Positions 11,146 to 23,331 of a stretch of DNA of 64,000 nucleotides are shown piece after piece. The stretch is from Halichondria panicea. Its lineage: Eukaryota > Porifera > Demospongiae > Suberitida > Halichondriidae. Location: positions 1,605,525 to 1,669,524 of the forward strand of contig NC_087378.1 in the NCBI RefSeq assembly GCF_963675165.1, given 5' to 3'. The position numbers and the translations under genes were made by a program. The notes under the pieces were generated by a model. The model was not told the origin of the DNA. It did no database searches and saw nothing but the letters and a program-made list of their open reading frames with translations. Numbering within the stretch: the first letter of the stretch is position 1; the number at the start of each line of letters is the position of its first letter.

Positions 11146-13604
11146 ATGGCTCTACCATTTCTACCTGGAAATTCATTCAGTGATCCAACTGTGAGACTAA
11201 AAAGTTGTTGATTTTAGCATAAAATGATGGTGTTCTTTTCCATAGAAAACTCGGTTCCATGTGGCCCAAAGTTTATCGTACAAGAACGGGTACGCACTTC
11301 CCTTCCGTCCCCAGTTTGGAGTGGGCGGTAACACCCTTCCCCTGAGCCAACTCAACGAGGCTGATCTTGATGAGCTCTCAAACACTCGACCCACTCTCAC
11401 ATACGGCAACTCCTCCAAACCTGCTCCAGTCGAATTCGTTCCAGCTCATGTGGCTTTCGATAAAAAAGTACGTGTATATCTAGCTATGTAAAGCAGACAC
11501 CCAGGTGCATGGTTCTTAAAACTACCTCTGCTTATTGTAAATCACAGGTTCTTCAGTTTGATGCTTACTTCAAACAAACGGTACATGAGTCGCCCAACGA
11601 GCACTATCGCATCAGGGATGTGAAATTTTATTACTACCTGGAAGATGATTCCATTTCTGTGGTAGAACCTGCCATTTCAAACAGTGGAATTCCTCAGGGC
11701 AAACTTATCAAGAGGCAGAGACTACCCAAAAATGACCTGGGTGACTGTTGGCACTGGAAAGATCTCAACTTGGGTATTGATGTTACTTTCTATGGAAAGG
11801 TGTTCCATATCTACAACTGTGATCAATGGACAGCTGTGAGTTTTTGGTTCTCTTTAATTGACGTAGGTACCGTAGCATAATTGTTCAGAGGGTTTGTGAA
11901 CTTGTGAAGCATTATTCTAACTGCCTATAGTATAGTACATTTTGTAAGAATTTTCATCCCTTGAATTTCGTTTTGCAGGAGTTTATGGAGAGCGAGGGGA
12001 TTGAGTTGAGTAGTGCTGGCCAAAGGGCACCAGACCCTTACATGGAAACAAGACACACACATAAGCCAAATTATACTACCCCATCTGAGTATGACAAGCT
12101 GAAGCAGTTCTTGGAGTTGGACAGGAATGTTCTTCGCTTCTACTGTGTGTGGGATGATAGAGACAACATGTTTGGCGAGATGCGTCCATACGTAAGTCTA
12201 GTGATTTATTTATTGGTACAGATTTGTTATTTTCGCTAATTTCCAGTTTTTGAGCTAGCTACCTTTATGTGCCCATTGCAATCTTATGTCTTGAGAGATT
12301 ATTACACAGCGTTGCCTCTACAATATTAAATTTTTATCTACAAATCAGTGGTATTTGCATAGTTTTGCTTTTTGTTTGTTTCTATAGGAGATTCACTATT
12401 ACCTGGCTGACGATACCGTACAAATCCGGGAGATCCACGAGGCAAATGATGGGAGAGATCCATTCCCTGTTCTGCTTTGCAGACAAAAGCTCCCCAAGGA
12501 CAAAGTCAACATGCCTTGTAAGTGCTGAAAACACTACCTTCAATTGTGTATTCAGTCATTTACTCTATTCTTCCATAGCCACGTTCCCTAGTAGTGTTTT
12601 GGAGGTGTCAGACCATGAAGTAAAGGAGTGGCTCTCCCCCAAAGACTTTACCATTGGGAAGGCAGTCAACATTATGGGCAGAAGATTTCTCATGTAAACT
12701 ACGATAGCTACATATGTTTGTGCATTTTAACTACCTTTTGCTCGTTTTAGACATGACTGCGATGACTATACCAAGGCATACTACAAAAGCAAGTTTGGAG
12801 TACAAGAGTTTCAGTCAGTCCAGGTATCCCTGCCTTCACCCAAACCAACTGAGCCAGAGCTACAACCTTACAATGGGTTCGGGTCACTCGAGGACAGCAA
12901 GCAGTCTTGTCTCACTCTCATCCCTCAACCACCTAAGAAGGACGTCATCAAAATGTTGGAGAATGATGGGAAGATTCTCCGATTTGCTGCCAGAATGGTA
13001 AGTATACATGTGAGCCTTGGAAAAGGCTAATTAATTAATAGAGTAAGTATTCGTATCAATAATACTGTTTCTGTACAACTAAATAACTAATTATTATTGT
13101 TCAACCACAACACAATGTTATTCAAATCTGGTGTGTACACAAAATTAATGTACATGTAAACCCTCTCTGTTTAGGAGTCTACACGGCCTGAGGACAAGAA
13201 CAGGAAGTTCATCATAAGCTACCGTCTTGCTGACGAGATGATAACCGTCTTTGAGCCTCCACAAAGGTAAGTACCCGTAACACTCAATGAGAGGATAATC
13301 TGTTATTTTGTAATCTCATTTTACTGAAAAGTATTTCCTTTGCTCCTATAGGAATGCTGGTATACTGGGAGGCAAGTTCCTGGAGCGTACAAAAGTGGCA
13401 AAGCCGGGAAGCTCCACAGATAACCCAGACTTCTATACCCCTGGAGACTTTGCTATTGGGGCCACCATTCATGTGTTCAAACATAAATTTATCATCACAG
13501 ATGCTGACGAGTATGTGTTCAAGTACATGGAAGCTAGAGCTGACCAATTCCCTCCTGAAACAATTGAATCATTGAAACAGAAAAGAAACGGCAAAACTGT
13601 TTAG
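11146..13604 (+). CDS. EFHC1: EFHC1/EFHC2-like DM10-domain ciliary protein lacking the EF-hand tail
   Basis: Axonemal microtubule-associated family (ciliary doublet inner-junction proteins). Nine exons: 11146-11190, 11246-11467, 11548-11835, 11979-12191, 12388-12517, 12579-12693, 12751-12997, 13175-13266, 13352-13604; about 534 residues. The start [13 protein letters not shown] matches the family N-terminus. Three DM10 repeats are seen, beginning near [17 protein letters not shown] and LRFAARMES, each ending in a GKAV/GRRF-type strand. Vertebrate EFHC1 continues about 100 residues to an EF-hand region; here the frame stops at KQKRNGKTV right after the third DM10 module. A good AATAAA polyadenylation signal at 13688-13693, 84 bp past the stop, supports a true 3' end. 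EFHC1 versus EFHC2 cannot be settled by eye. Confidence 0.92.
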
Positions 13605-15455
13605 CAAGTATGAACTTCAGCTCAGTGACATTGACAGTACAGTATGTGTGACGTAGTTTACATTTAAATACATGAATTGCATTTTGCAATAAATTTTGAT
13701 GACATGAAAGTTGGCAACTTAATTAATTTAATGTTCTGCTTCTCTGGTTTATCTGAGCAATCATGTCCAACGCTTTGTGTTTTACACAGCTGAAGTTCAG
13801 AGAGCTCCCATCACCTGCATGGATAAACAGACAACGATGACAGTACTTGTGTACGTATATAGATTTATATAGAGCTTACTAAACGTGATATCTGCAGTGG
13901 GCTCAGTTCCATCCGCTCTAATGTCGGCAATAATCTCACATTTGGGATTAGTTTCTCGGATTGTTTGAGAGGAGACCCGTCTGAGTAGTTCCCTGCATGA
14001 TTAATGCATACTTTAGACTAATGGACATACGTAGTGACATAACGGTGTAGACCTACACTGTTAATAGTCCATAGATACTACATTGTAATTTATAGTATCT
14101 ATAGTTTAGTCTATAAATAGCATGCATATCGCATACTGCACACACTATTATATGTAGATATAGGGCCAAATACCTCACTGATCCAACTCTACTGTCAAAA
14201 GTAGAGAAGATTATTTTGATTTTGGAGATTTTAGCTAAAGAGAAACCTCTAATCGCTGCCATGGCCCATGTGGATGCCTTTGTTTCTATTTAATACCCAT
14301 TTTCTGTCACATGACTTTCAAATTAAACATGGCGATCCTGCCACTTCTTTTGCCAAAGAAACTCGTATTTATCTAAGCCTTGTGGAGTGTTTCTGGACCT
14401 CTTGATAATCTGGGGCTCAAGTTGTACCTATTGTCTGTAGGATAAAGGTGAGTAGAAGCTTACCAGTGTCTGTACTCCCTTCATAAGCATGCGTTTTGTA
14501 TGAGCATGTATAGGTGCATGTAGGAGGATAAACAAAGCACATACTAGAGATATTTATATTTGTTTGATGTGGTAAACAAGCTTCAAGTTGCGTAGAGTGT
14601 GTGATACGTAGTTCTGGTCACATCGAAAGGTTGTTTGTCTGTGGGTGGTGCTACAGTTGGTCGTTAATTGCAAAGCTCTAGGTATTATAGTTCCGACGTG
14701 TTACTTTTAATCCTCGTTCGCAAGTAGGCATTTTTAATACTATAAAAGGTTTTTAACATTTCATTTGATAGGTGTATATAATATAAGAGCTATTGTAGCT
14801 GGTTTTGTCCACACGTGTTGTATAAAAGTATCTGCCCTATCTAAGGCAGATACTTTATCCCTGACAAGCTTTTCATATCTGGGTAGTCTATTGTTCTCTT
14901 TCTTGCATGTAATTGTGATGCGAGGTTACATGTACATGTATATACATACTTTGCACACGTTATGCAGTGCAGTTCAGTATTCATGTTTTAGTGAGCTTGA
15001 ATGTTGTTGTACACTTCATTAATATGCATTGATTGTTGTTAGTGTGCGAGTGGTTGCGTTGCTTAATTATAGTCATGAATGAGACTCACTCTTTAATGTA
15101 TGTACTACTACACCAGAGGAGGTACGACAATATCACGTGCGTGGACAATGGAATATCAATTAACATGCAGCAAAGATGCTGATGATGGGAGGGGGCTGTA
15201 TCTTGAAACCACACCCACACTAAATTTTGCTGCTGTTGATTGAATTTCCATTGTCCATGCACGTGATGTTGTCGTACCTCCTCTGCTACTACACCCTTTA
15301 TTTGACTCGGGAATGTGTTTGCCTCCATCTGCAGGTTTTAACAAACTTTGTACCACCATTACTATGTTTTAGAGATTTTGTTTTGTTTTATTAGAGAATG
15401 AATTTTTAGCACAGATTTACAATTGTTTCTATATAATCGCTATAAATTTGAAAAA
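13605..15455. other. Intergenic region upstream of the CLK kinase gene
   Basis: 1.85 kb with no supported coding exon. It contains the EFHC1-like polyA signal (AATAAA, 13688-13693), a MITE-like element at 15114-15285, and presumably the CLK promoter and 5' UTR. AAAGGTGAGTAG near 14446 could be a donor of a non-coding first exon, but this is only a consensus match. Confidence 0.45.
15105..15294. mobile_element. MITE-like element with 9-bp target site duplication
   Basis: Element 15114-15285 (172 bp) has terminal inverted repeats of about 45 bp beginning CAGAGGAGGTACGACA. The opposite end reads TGTCGTACCTCCTCTG. It is flanked on both sides by the identical 9-mer CTACTACAC (15105-15113 and 15286-15294), a target site duplication. 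There is no coding capacity, so it is non-autonomous. A related element lies at 54131-54254. A 9-bp duplication is typical of Mutator-like elements, while the CAG start is closer to hAT; family is undecided. Confidence 0.85.
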
Positions 15456-18400
15456 ATGGCAGAGCGAAAGAGAAGAGATTTCAAAGAAGATGACTCAAGT
15501 GCTCCACGCACGAAAAGAACTCGTTATGATTATGATCGCGATTTTTATTCCTTGCCCCAATACAACAAGCCTATTTATCACCATAGATATGACTTACGAT
15601 CGATTGAGCATAGAAAACCTGTCGACTACTACTCTTCCCAATCTTCAGTCAAGACGAAAATAACTGCCACTACCACCAAGCAAATGTGCACCCGCTCATC
15701 GACGCAATCCATGCTCCCACTAGAAACCAGAAACGCTCACTCGTATTCCATCAACGCTCTTGCAACTCGATGCTCAAATTCTAGTACTGCCTCAGGACAA
15801 AGAAGAAAGCGACCAGCAGTGGGGAATGCAGCACCCAGTGCATCACTGGTGAATCTGAGACCCAGAAGAAAGAGAAAGATTACACAAGATGAGGATGTAA
15901 GCTGGTTAATTGATTAGTGTTTGTATGGCTGCACACAATTATGTTGTTCTATTTCATGCACAGTCTTCCTCTTAGTGCGTGTGCATGCAGTTTGTAATTG
16001 TGTAGCTGTAGTGTTGTGAGTCTTGTATACCCATTAGTAGCTCTTTGTTCTGTGACAGTGATTACTAGTAGTCTGATCTACCTGCCACCTGGCGGCTCCT
16101 AGTGCTAGATATCATTTCCCCTATAAGAGAGAATTGCAGATCTAGCTAGCTAGCTTGCTATTTAAATACAAGTCTGGCTCGGTGTGTCTAACAAGACCTT
16201 CCTCTCTCTCTCTCTCTCTCTCCCTCCCTCTCATAAAATCACCACTGCCTCCCACTTGGATCTTGTTACACTTTGTGTCAACTGAACCGTGCGGAATCAA
16301 TCGATCTATCAATCATCATGCTGGCTATGTGTGTGCGAAAACCGGGGGACACTGGTGGAACTCCAACCCTACAGAGCAGTATATCAGCCACAACCAACGG
16401 GTCCACCTCCAAGAGGACTAAAAGCAGAGCTCTCAAGTCCCTTCGAGCACATGTGGCCCCCAAGCAACAAGCTCAGGTCCAGCCCCAGCAACCTGCAGGG
16501 CCAGCTACCACCACTACAGCTCATGTAGATGTGGCTTGCACCGTGAAGATAAGAGATGATGTGGATGGTCACCTTATCTACCACAAGGGAGATCATGTAG
16601 ACTCGAGATGTAAGTTGCTTCTAACAACACTACTTTACTCCATGGTGTATGGTATTGCTTTGGTTTTCGCATGTATACGTACGTACTGCATTGCTAGTGT
16701 CGGTAACTTCGTATTCATGGGTTTCAGCTGAACCAGCTCTGAATGCATTTAACGCTTCCGATAGATTATTAGCTCGTGTATGTTACTGTTAATGTAAGAA
16801 TTTTCATCCTATTTCTGCATTGATTAGCCATAGCAGCTTGCACTTTCCTCAACTTACTTAAGCTTTTTGAATATGATAGCCCACAATTTGAATCGCCCAC
16901 TTATTTGTGGTCTGTTGTGAGTGGTGTGTAATGAGCCTTGTAATCCCCTAAAGCTCTTTGTTGTAGTGCTAATCAGAGTGAAATAGCACCTTCTTTCCTG
17001 TGCACCTAGTTAATGTCTAGTTGGCTGATCTTGTGACATGCATTGTTGACAGAACAATACTTATTAACACTTCTGTTATTACATGTGCTGTTTTAGCATA
17101 CAAATCCTCATTTAGCCTCATGTGTAAGCAAAAATCTGTCACTTGTATGTGAATTTGGCTTCTTTTATTATGAGCACCTCTACTTATTGGAGCCTTCATC
17201 ACACTACCTAATTATTATGGTGGTCACACAAAGTGTGTTGTCTGGCTGCATAATTATGACTGTTTGCAACATTTTGCTTCCTTACAGATGTTATTCTAAG
17301 GACTCTAGGAGAGGGTACGTTTGGCAAGGTGGTCTGCTGCAAAGACAAGTGAGTCGATGATTGTGTGTGCCTGCGTTAATGTGTCAGATTCATTGTACAA
17401 TGTCACAGGTAGTAGCTGTCAATAGGTCCCATTCATCACCCCCCTCTCCCATGTGTAGCTCCATGTGTCAAACACACTGTTTCTTTCATGATCTATTATG
17501 TGTGCCCATTTGTCATTAAAAGCTTCTGAGGTACATATGTATAATTATTATAGGCACTGTATAATTATAATACCAACATGTATTTATCTGTTTGTCTTGT
17601 GGTGCGTACAAGCTGTGGTATTGTACACATTTAGTTACACTTTCTCTTGTAATTCTGGTCCATAGTTATTACTTTAGCTTTGTGTATCTATGTGTAGTTA
17701 GTAAACAAAATCTGTATTCTCCCATAGAGAAAGCTTACCTTGTAGCTTTCAATTAGTGTTGTGTTGTCCAATTTAGCCCACAAATTTCCTTGAGTTAGGG
17801 ATGTGGTTAGCCTAGCCTCAACTAAGTCTGCTTGCATCACAGACTGTATGACAGGTTGTACATGTATTGTTAAAGAGTAGGTGGAAGAACAATGGCTTCT
17901 TCCTTATATTGATCTCATGGTGCTTTCTAGTCTTCCCTTACACACATGTATGTCCTTGTCCTCGTCCTGTATTTTGATCACCTAGAAAGCCTGAACTTTT
18001 CATTAATGCAAATTAATAATTATGTGAATCCAAGACCACACTTCAGTTTTTAGCGATTGTGCTTTAGCTTGCAAGTATAGTTGGCTGGGCTACTAGGTTG
18101 TTGTGTATGAGTTCAATGGCAGTGCCACCTTCAACAAAAGGGCTAATTGCCAACACAATTACCACACCCTCATCTTGCCTACAGTCCTGGCACTAGGCCG
18201 AAGGTTTGAAGGGGGAACTAATTGCTTACCTTGACTCCAACAGGCACGCCTTACTAGCCAATAGTGATAGCTCTAATTTTGACTACTGCATTGCACTACA
18301 ATTATTGCTTTGAGCTACACCACATAATTATTTCTGTATGTTAATATTGTATCTTCTGCCTTCGCTTGCACTCTTGCGTGTATTGAGAACAACGCGTGTG

Positions 18401-20446
18401 CTGTTCACATGTTTGGTGTGTGTTTACCTCTACACAGAATAAATGCTTTCTATAACGAGAATTATGTTGCAATGTGCTTGCCTCTTGTGTGAAAACAAAC
18501 TGTGACAGCGTAAAAACAGTTTTCATTGCATGCGGTGCATCATCAGAAGGTTTGTCACCTTGTGCCCCCTTTGTTTTTTTTTGTGTCGTTTTTGTCGTGA
18601 TCTCACTTTGATGTGGAAGACACAGTAGTAGGACAATCCTGACATGCATGTGATGCACATAGGAAGCAGCAGCTGGTTTGTATGTTTTGACTATGAGTAA
18701 TCAGCTTAGTGTGAGACTTTAAAGGGTTCTGAAGTTGTGGTTGCCAACAGATGCTGTGGGCTTGCCTTTATACTAAATATCCTTACACAGCTCCTAGTCG
18801 TAGGGGAGCTTTGTAGTGTAGTTTCACATGTTGTCACTAGCTGTCTCTGTGTTTAGCTGTTAACTAGAGAATTTGGCATAATTAGTATCCATATTGGTAC
18901 CTTCAGTGTTTTTCCGGTGAGTTCACTTTGTACTGAAACAGTTGTCTGTAGTTCATGCCAAGGTTTTGTTGCATATTTGTATTATACAGTGTAGATAAGG
19001 TAGTCAGGTCATGCTCTTGTAGCCTATAGAAATTATTGTGGTGGAAAGTGGTCTCTTTATGGAAGCCTGTTTTGTGGCTGTGGGTATTGTAAGGCATCTA
19101 TTGAGTTGATAGGGTCACAAGTCTGTTGCCATGTATGATGAGGTTTAGTATGGGATATATATGTACAGCCAGTTTTTGTATACAAACAACTCATTATTCC
19201 ATACGTTTAAAATATATACCTATAATTCGTTTCCAATATAACAATTGCTCTTATTGTACATTCTTAAAAATCCTTCGAGCCACGGTTGACCCCTAGTGGA
19301 AGTAGTTCCTGGTGGAAGGTAGAGCCCCACCATTAGAACTTTGTGTGCAGCCGTTTCCTATCGCTGACTGCTTCTATGTCTTCATTATCTTCAACTCATA
19401 AACTCCCACATTGATGTGTGTGCAACATGGTATTGTGTATTCTCTCTTGTGTCTGGAACTTTCTGGAGTGAATACTTGTTGGGTTGTTGTGACTCTATAT
19501 ATAGCCGTATTTGTCACCCCCCTCCCCCCCCACCCACCCTCCTGAACTGGTAAAATACAATAAGGAGTAAGGGTGTATGTGTGGGTGGTGTGGGCAGGGA
19601 ATTATTACAAGGTTGCCTGTTTGTGCAATGTCATATTGGGTATATGCCCACAAAATCATGTTGCGGTTATAGTGATGCTGTTTCTTAGGGAAGTAGCATC
19701 TTTATATATGACTGTACTGTGCATGTTGTGTGTATGCAAGCACAGTTGGCACTGACAGGAAGCCATCCTCCTAATGTGGTCACTCCAATTGAGTTACGAT
19801 TGAGAGAGTGGGTTTTGAATCCCACATTTGTATGGTCTATGTGCTTTGAGTGGTATTGCACCTGTGTTTAATAATATGAATTAACTTGTGTCTTCCCATG
19901 CACTCCAGGATCACAGGTAAACAAGTTGCAGTCAAGATCATCAAGAACGTACCTAAGTACAGGTGAGTCACATAATGACATGGCTATGAGATCATGACCT
20001 AGCTTCTGTGTGTTAGTCTCTGTATTCACTGTAGGAGACACCGTAGAATCACTACCTCTTCCGCATGATATTGACACTTCTTATCTAACACGTATTATAT
20101 GTATTGCAGAGCTGCAGCCAAGATAGAGATTCGTGTGCTGGAACAGATTAGAACATTACCTGGAGAAGGGCAAGCGTAAGTATTACATCATTGTGATTTC
20201 CTGCTATATTTAGACCATTATTGTGTGTTTGCATGCAGTGTAAGCTGGAGTAGTGCCAATGTACTATTAAGGTTATGTTGAGTGTTACCACTTTTCCCCC
20301 CTGCAGCTTGTGTGTACGAATGCTAGACTGGTTTGACTTCCACGGGCACATCTGTCTCACTTTTGAAATGCTAGGGCTCAGCGTCTTCGATTTCCTTGTG
20401 AGTTGTTTGTAATTGCTACATAATATCAAATCAATATGTGCACCTG

Positions 20447-20543
<97 letters not shown>

Positions 20544-22948
20544 GTGCACGTACACACAATGCACACACAATGCTGGTTTATCGTTTGATCTCTTGTGGTG
20601 TTGTACCCCTTTATAATTATTATCATACTAATCTTGTTTTCTCCTTGTAGAAAGACAACCAATATCACCCTTACCCACTGTTCCAAGTGAAGCACATCGC
20701 TTATCAGCTCACTCAAGCAATCAAATGTTAGTATTTGTACAATAAAGTGAACTCGAAGCTTGTACCAATATCACCAGGACTGTGTAGCCATGCATGAGCC
20801 TTGTTACACATGAACTTGTTGAGCTAAGCATTTCATTTATGCATGTACTTCAAATGTCACACAGCTGCTTAATGGTAGTCTAACAGGCCAGCTAACCTGG
20901 CCTGTTTGTTTTGTAACCATCTGCCTGTTATTGTAACTAATGCACACTTTCAGTTCACTATCAACTTCTCCAAAGCTAAACAAAAAGTACATGTATTGTG
21001 TGTATGGACTCTTAGCAAATTGCATGCTAGAATGAAAGCCAATAATATTCAATATGTATCCCATTGTGTTTGGCTGGTGTTCAACTGTGTGTACCCACCT
21101 TCCCTGCAGATATGCATAGGACGAAACTAACTCACACTGACCTCAAGCCTGAGAACATTCTCTTTGTCAGCTCTGACTTCGGCATTTTCTACGATGCTCG
21201 AAAGGTGTGTGTACACGCGCTACATTTGTGTGTGTGTATGCATGGCTACAGCTTTTATCTATAGTAACACAAACAGTTTAGCTGATGCTTGGCAGTGTAT
21301 ACACACATTATACATGTATCTGTGAGTTTGTTCTGTTGTTAGCCATTTTTTGGTCACTTTTATAGAAACAAGATGTCCGTGTTGTGAAGAACTCTGATAT
21401 TCGTTTGATTGACTTTGGCTCAGCTACATTTGATGATGAGCACCACAGTACAGTAGTGTCCACGAGGCACTATAGGGCACCAGAAGTCATCTTAGGTATA
21501 TACACACATACATCAATGTGTGTTTGTGTGTGTGTGTGTGTTTATAGTTAGGCAAAGGCTTCACTGGTTTTGTTTCCTTTGAACTTTTTAAACTTTTCCT
21601 GTTTCTACGTACATACTGTACATATGTACATGTATAGAGTATACGTAACAGTTCCTAACAGTTAGATATAGAGAGCTTTTCATTGAGTGCATGGTCTTAG
21701 TCAAACAATCATTGTCCATTCCTTCAATACTGTATATCATAGCTGTACCACTCTCATTAAGACCTCAACATAAGTGTATACGATGGTGTTTTTGTTTACG
21801 CTTATCTTTACACCTGGTGTTTCCTATACAGAACTGGGATGGAGCCACCCTTGTGACATGTGGAGTCTGGGCTGTATCATGTTTGAGCTGTACAGAGGAC
21901 ACACACTCTTCCAGGTAGGCACACACTGTTCCTGATCAATGTGTACACTTGTGGTTAACACTTACTGGTCACTGCTTGAGAATACAGAGATACACGTAGT
22001 TCAGAACCTTTCTCCCCCTTAAATATTTTATTGCCTAAGTCTGAGACTTGCAATGTATAACGAAATTACATGTACTAGGCATCTACAAAGAATAGGCTTG
22101 TATGCTTGGCTTAGGTTGTAAGTTTGCTTGATTTAAAGGAAACTAGACTAGCCCTCTCTCTCCCCCCAGACTCATGACAATCTGGAGCACCTGGCCATGA
22201 TGGAGGCCATCTTGGGACCTCTGCCACCCAGGTTCATCCGGGAGACGAGGAAGACCAAATACTTTTGGCACTGTCAACTAGACTGGGATCCAGAAAGCCC
22301 TGACGGAAAGTATGTCAAAGAGCACTGCAGGAAACTGAAGGTGATTGCCCCACTCAGTGGCTCTTTGTGAATGGTTGTGTGTGTGAGAGTTTGTGTGTAA
22401 TTGTGTTTTCACTATACTATACACCTACAACAACAATTCACATGTCAAGAGCCATGGCATATTTGTAGTGTCCATTGTGGACTTTGGTTACCCATTGATT
22501 TTCAGTATGAATTTAAACTGTGAAAACATGGCCTATTGATCCTTGAGTATCTTCATAGACGAAAAGTTACCAGCCTGGCATTGAGTATAGACTAGGAGTA
22601 GTACAATGTAGTTTACTTGGAATGTAGTGGCTGAGGTTGACTACTAATTCATCAAGGGTAGTGAGGGCCAATTAGTGGTCATTGTTTGCTGTACATACAT
22701 GTGTACATCTTGTTAAATTTGTATTCTCCTCTCATACACAGCGCTATATGATGTCCTCTGACCCAGAGACTGAGCAATTGTTTGACCTGATTCAGCAGAT
22801 GTTGATTTATGAGCCAAGACGGAGAATCACAGCGGCAGAAGCACTTGAACATCCTTTCTTCACATCACTGCACAGGAACAGTCATATTTCTACACAATTA
22901 AAACGTAGTATATCCGCACAAAGCTCTTCTAATAGTGAAACTGAATGA
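15456..22948 (+). CDS. CLK: CDC-like (LAMMER) dual-specificity protein kinase
   Basis: Nuclear kinase that phosphorylates SR splicing factors. Twelve coding exons: 15456-15896, 16375-16609, 17288-17348, 19909-19962, 20110-20175, 20307-20397, 20651-20726, 21110-21204, 21366-21495, 21832-21914, 22170-22340, 22742-22948; 569 residues with consistent phases. The N-terminus (first two exons) is basic, Ser/Arg/Tyr-rich and low-complexity, as in CLKs. Kinase motifs in order: [10 protein letters not shown] (Gly loop), VAVKIIKN (Lys), HTDLKPENI (catalytic loop; HTD rather than HRD is CLK-typical), [17 protein letters not shown], and the diagnostic [12 protein letters not shown]. The protein ends soon after HPFFTSL. 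The exon 2 acceptor is supported by a CT tract at 16198-16232 followed by no AG until 16374. One intron (17349-19908) is 2.56 kb, the longest here except the VPS11 intron. Confidence 0.93.
16198..16232. repeat. CT-rich polypyrimidine tract
   Basis: Run of CT dinucleotides in CLK intron 1. It lies about 140 bp upstream of the first AG (16373-16374), which is the acceptor used in the exon model. This resembles a distant branch point with an AG exclusion zone. Confidence 0.7.
17349..19908. other. Large CLK intron
   Basis: 2.56 kb between the Gly-loop exon and the catalytic-Lys exon. No open frame here resembles a known protein on either strand. It is ordinary AT-rich unique-looking sequence with short C-rich runs (near 19520). 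Confidence 0.6.
20451..20541. repeat. (CA)n microsatellite, about 45 units
   Basis: Uninterrupted AC/CA dinucleotide run of about 90 bp inside a CLK intron (20398-20650), followed by imperfect ACACAATG units. The run length in the assembly may not be exact. Confidence 0.97.
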
Positions 22949-23331
22949 TTACAATCAAGTGATCCTTGATCTCTTCATTTTTTCGTTTTTTTTTCGTTGA
23001 AATGTTTTTTCAGAGCATCACCATGTGTGTGCAGTATTGAGTGTGTACAGTTTGTATAAGGAAATGCATCAGGTTACGTGTAATTAGATTATGTCTTCGT
23101 GTCTTATTTGTGAATCATGTTGATGTATACAATTTTGTTTATGCACTTGTAAAAGATGTTCATGGTGGTGATTCACTACAAAAAGTTATACGTGAACCTT
23201 GATTTGCATGTAAAGTGAATTAAGCCTCTGGCATGATTGTAGATTATGGGATAATTTTGGTGCAATAATATTTGGAGTACATGATTGAATGCTGAAAGTG
23301 ATAATTAATGCCAATTAACAATCATAATTAA
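22949..23331. other. Convergent 3' spacer between CLK and the membrane-protein gene
   Basis: 383 bp between two converging stop codons. It holds both 3' UTRs. No gene or clear repeat seen. Confidence 0.5.

Noticed and set aside
10964-11194. Short open frame before the EFHC1-like gene
   Set aside because: Overlaps the true first exon in another frame, no similarity to any family.
15423-15455. Upstream extension of the CLK reading frame
   Set aside because: The frame is open but begins without ATG; the first ATG is at 15456.
20148-20716. Cys-Val and His-Thr repeat peptides on both strands
   Set aside because: Translations of the (CA)n microsatellite in a CLK intron.
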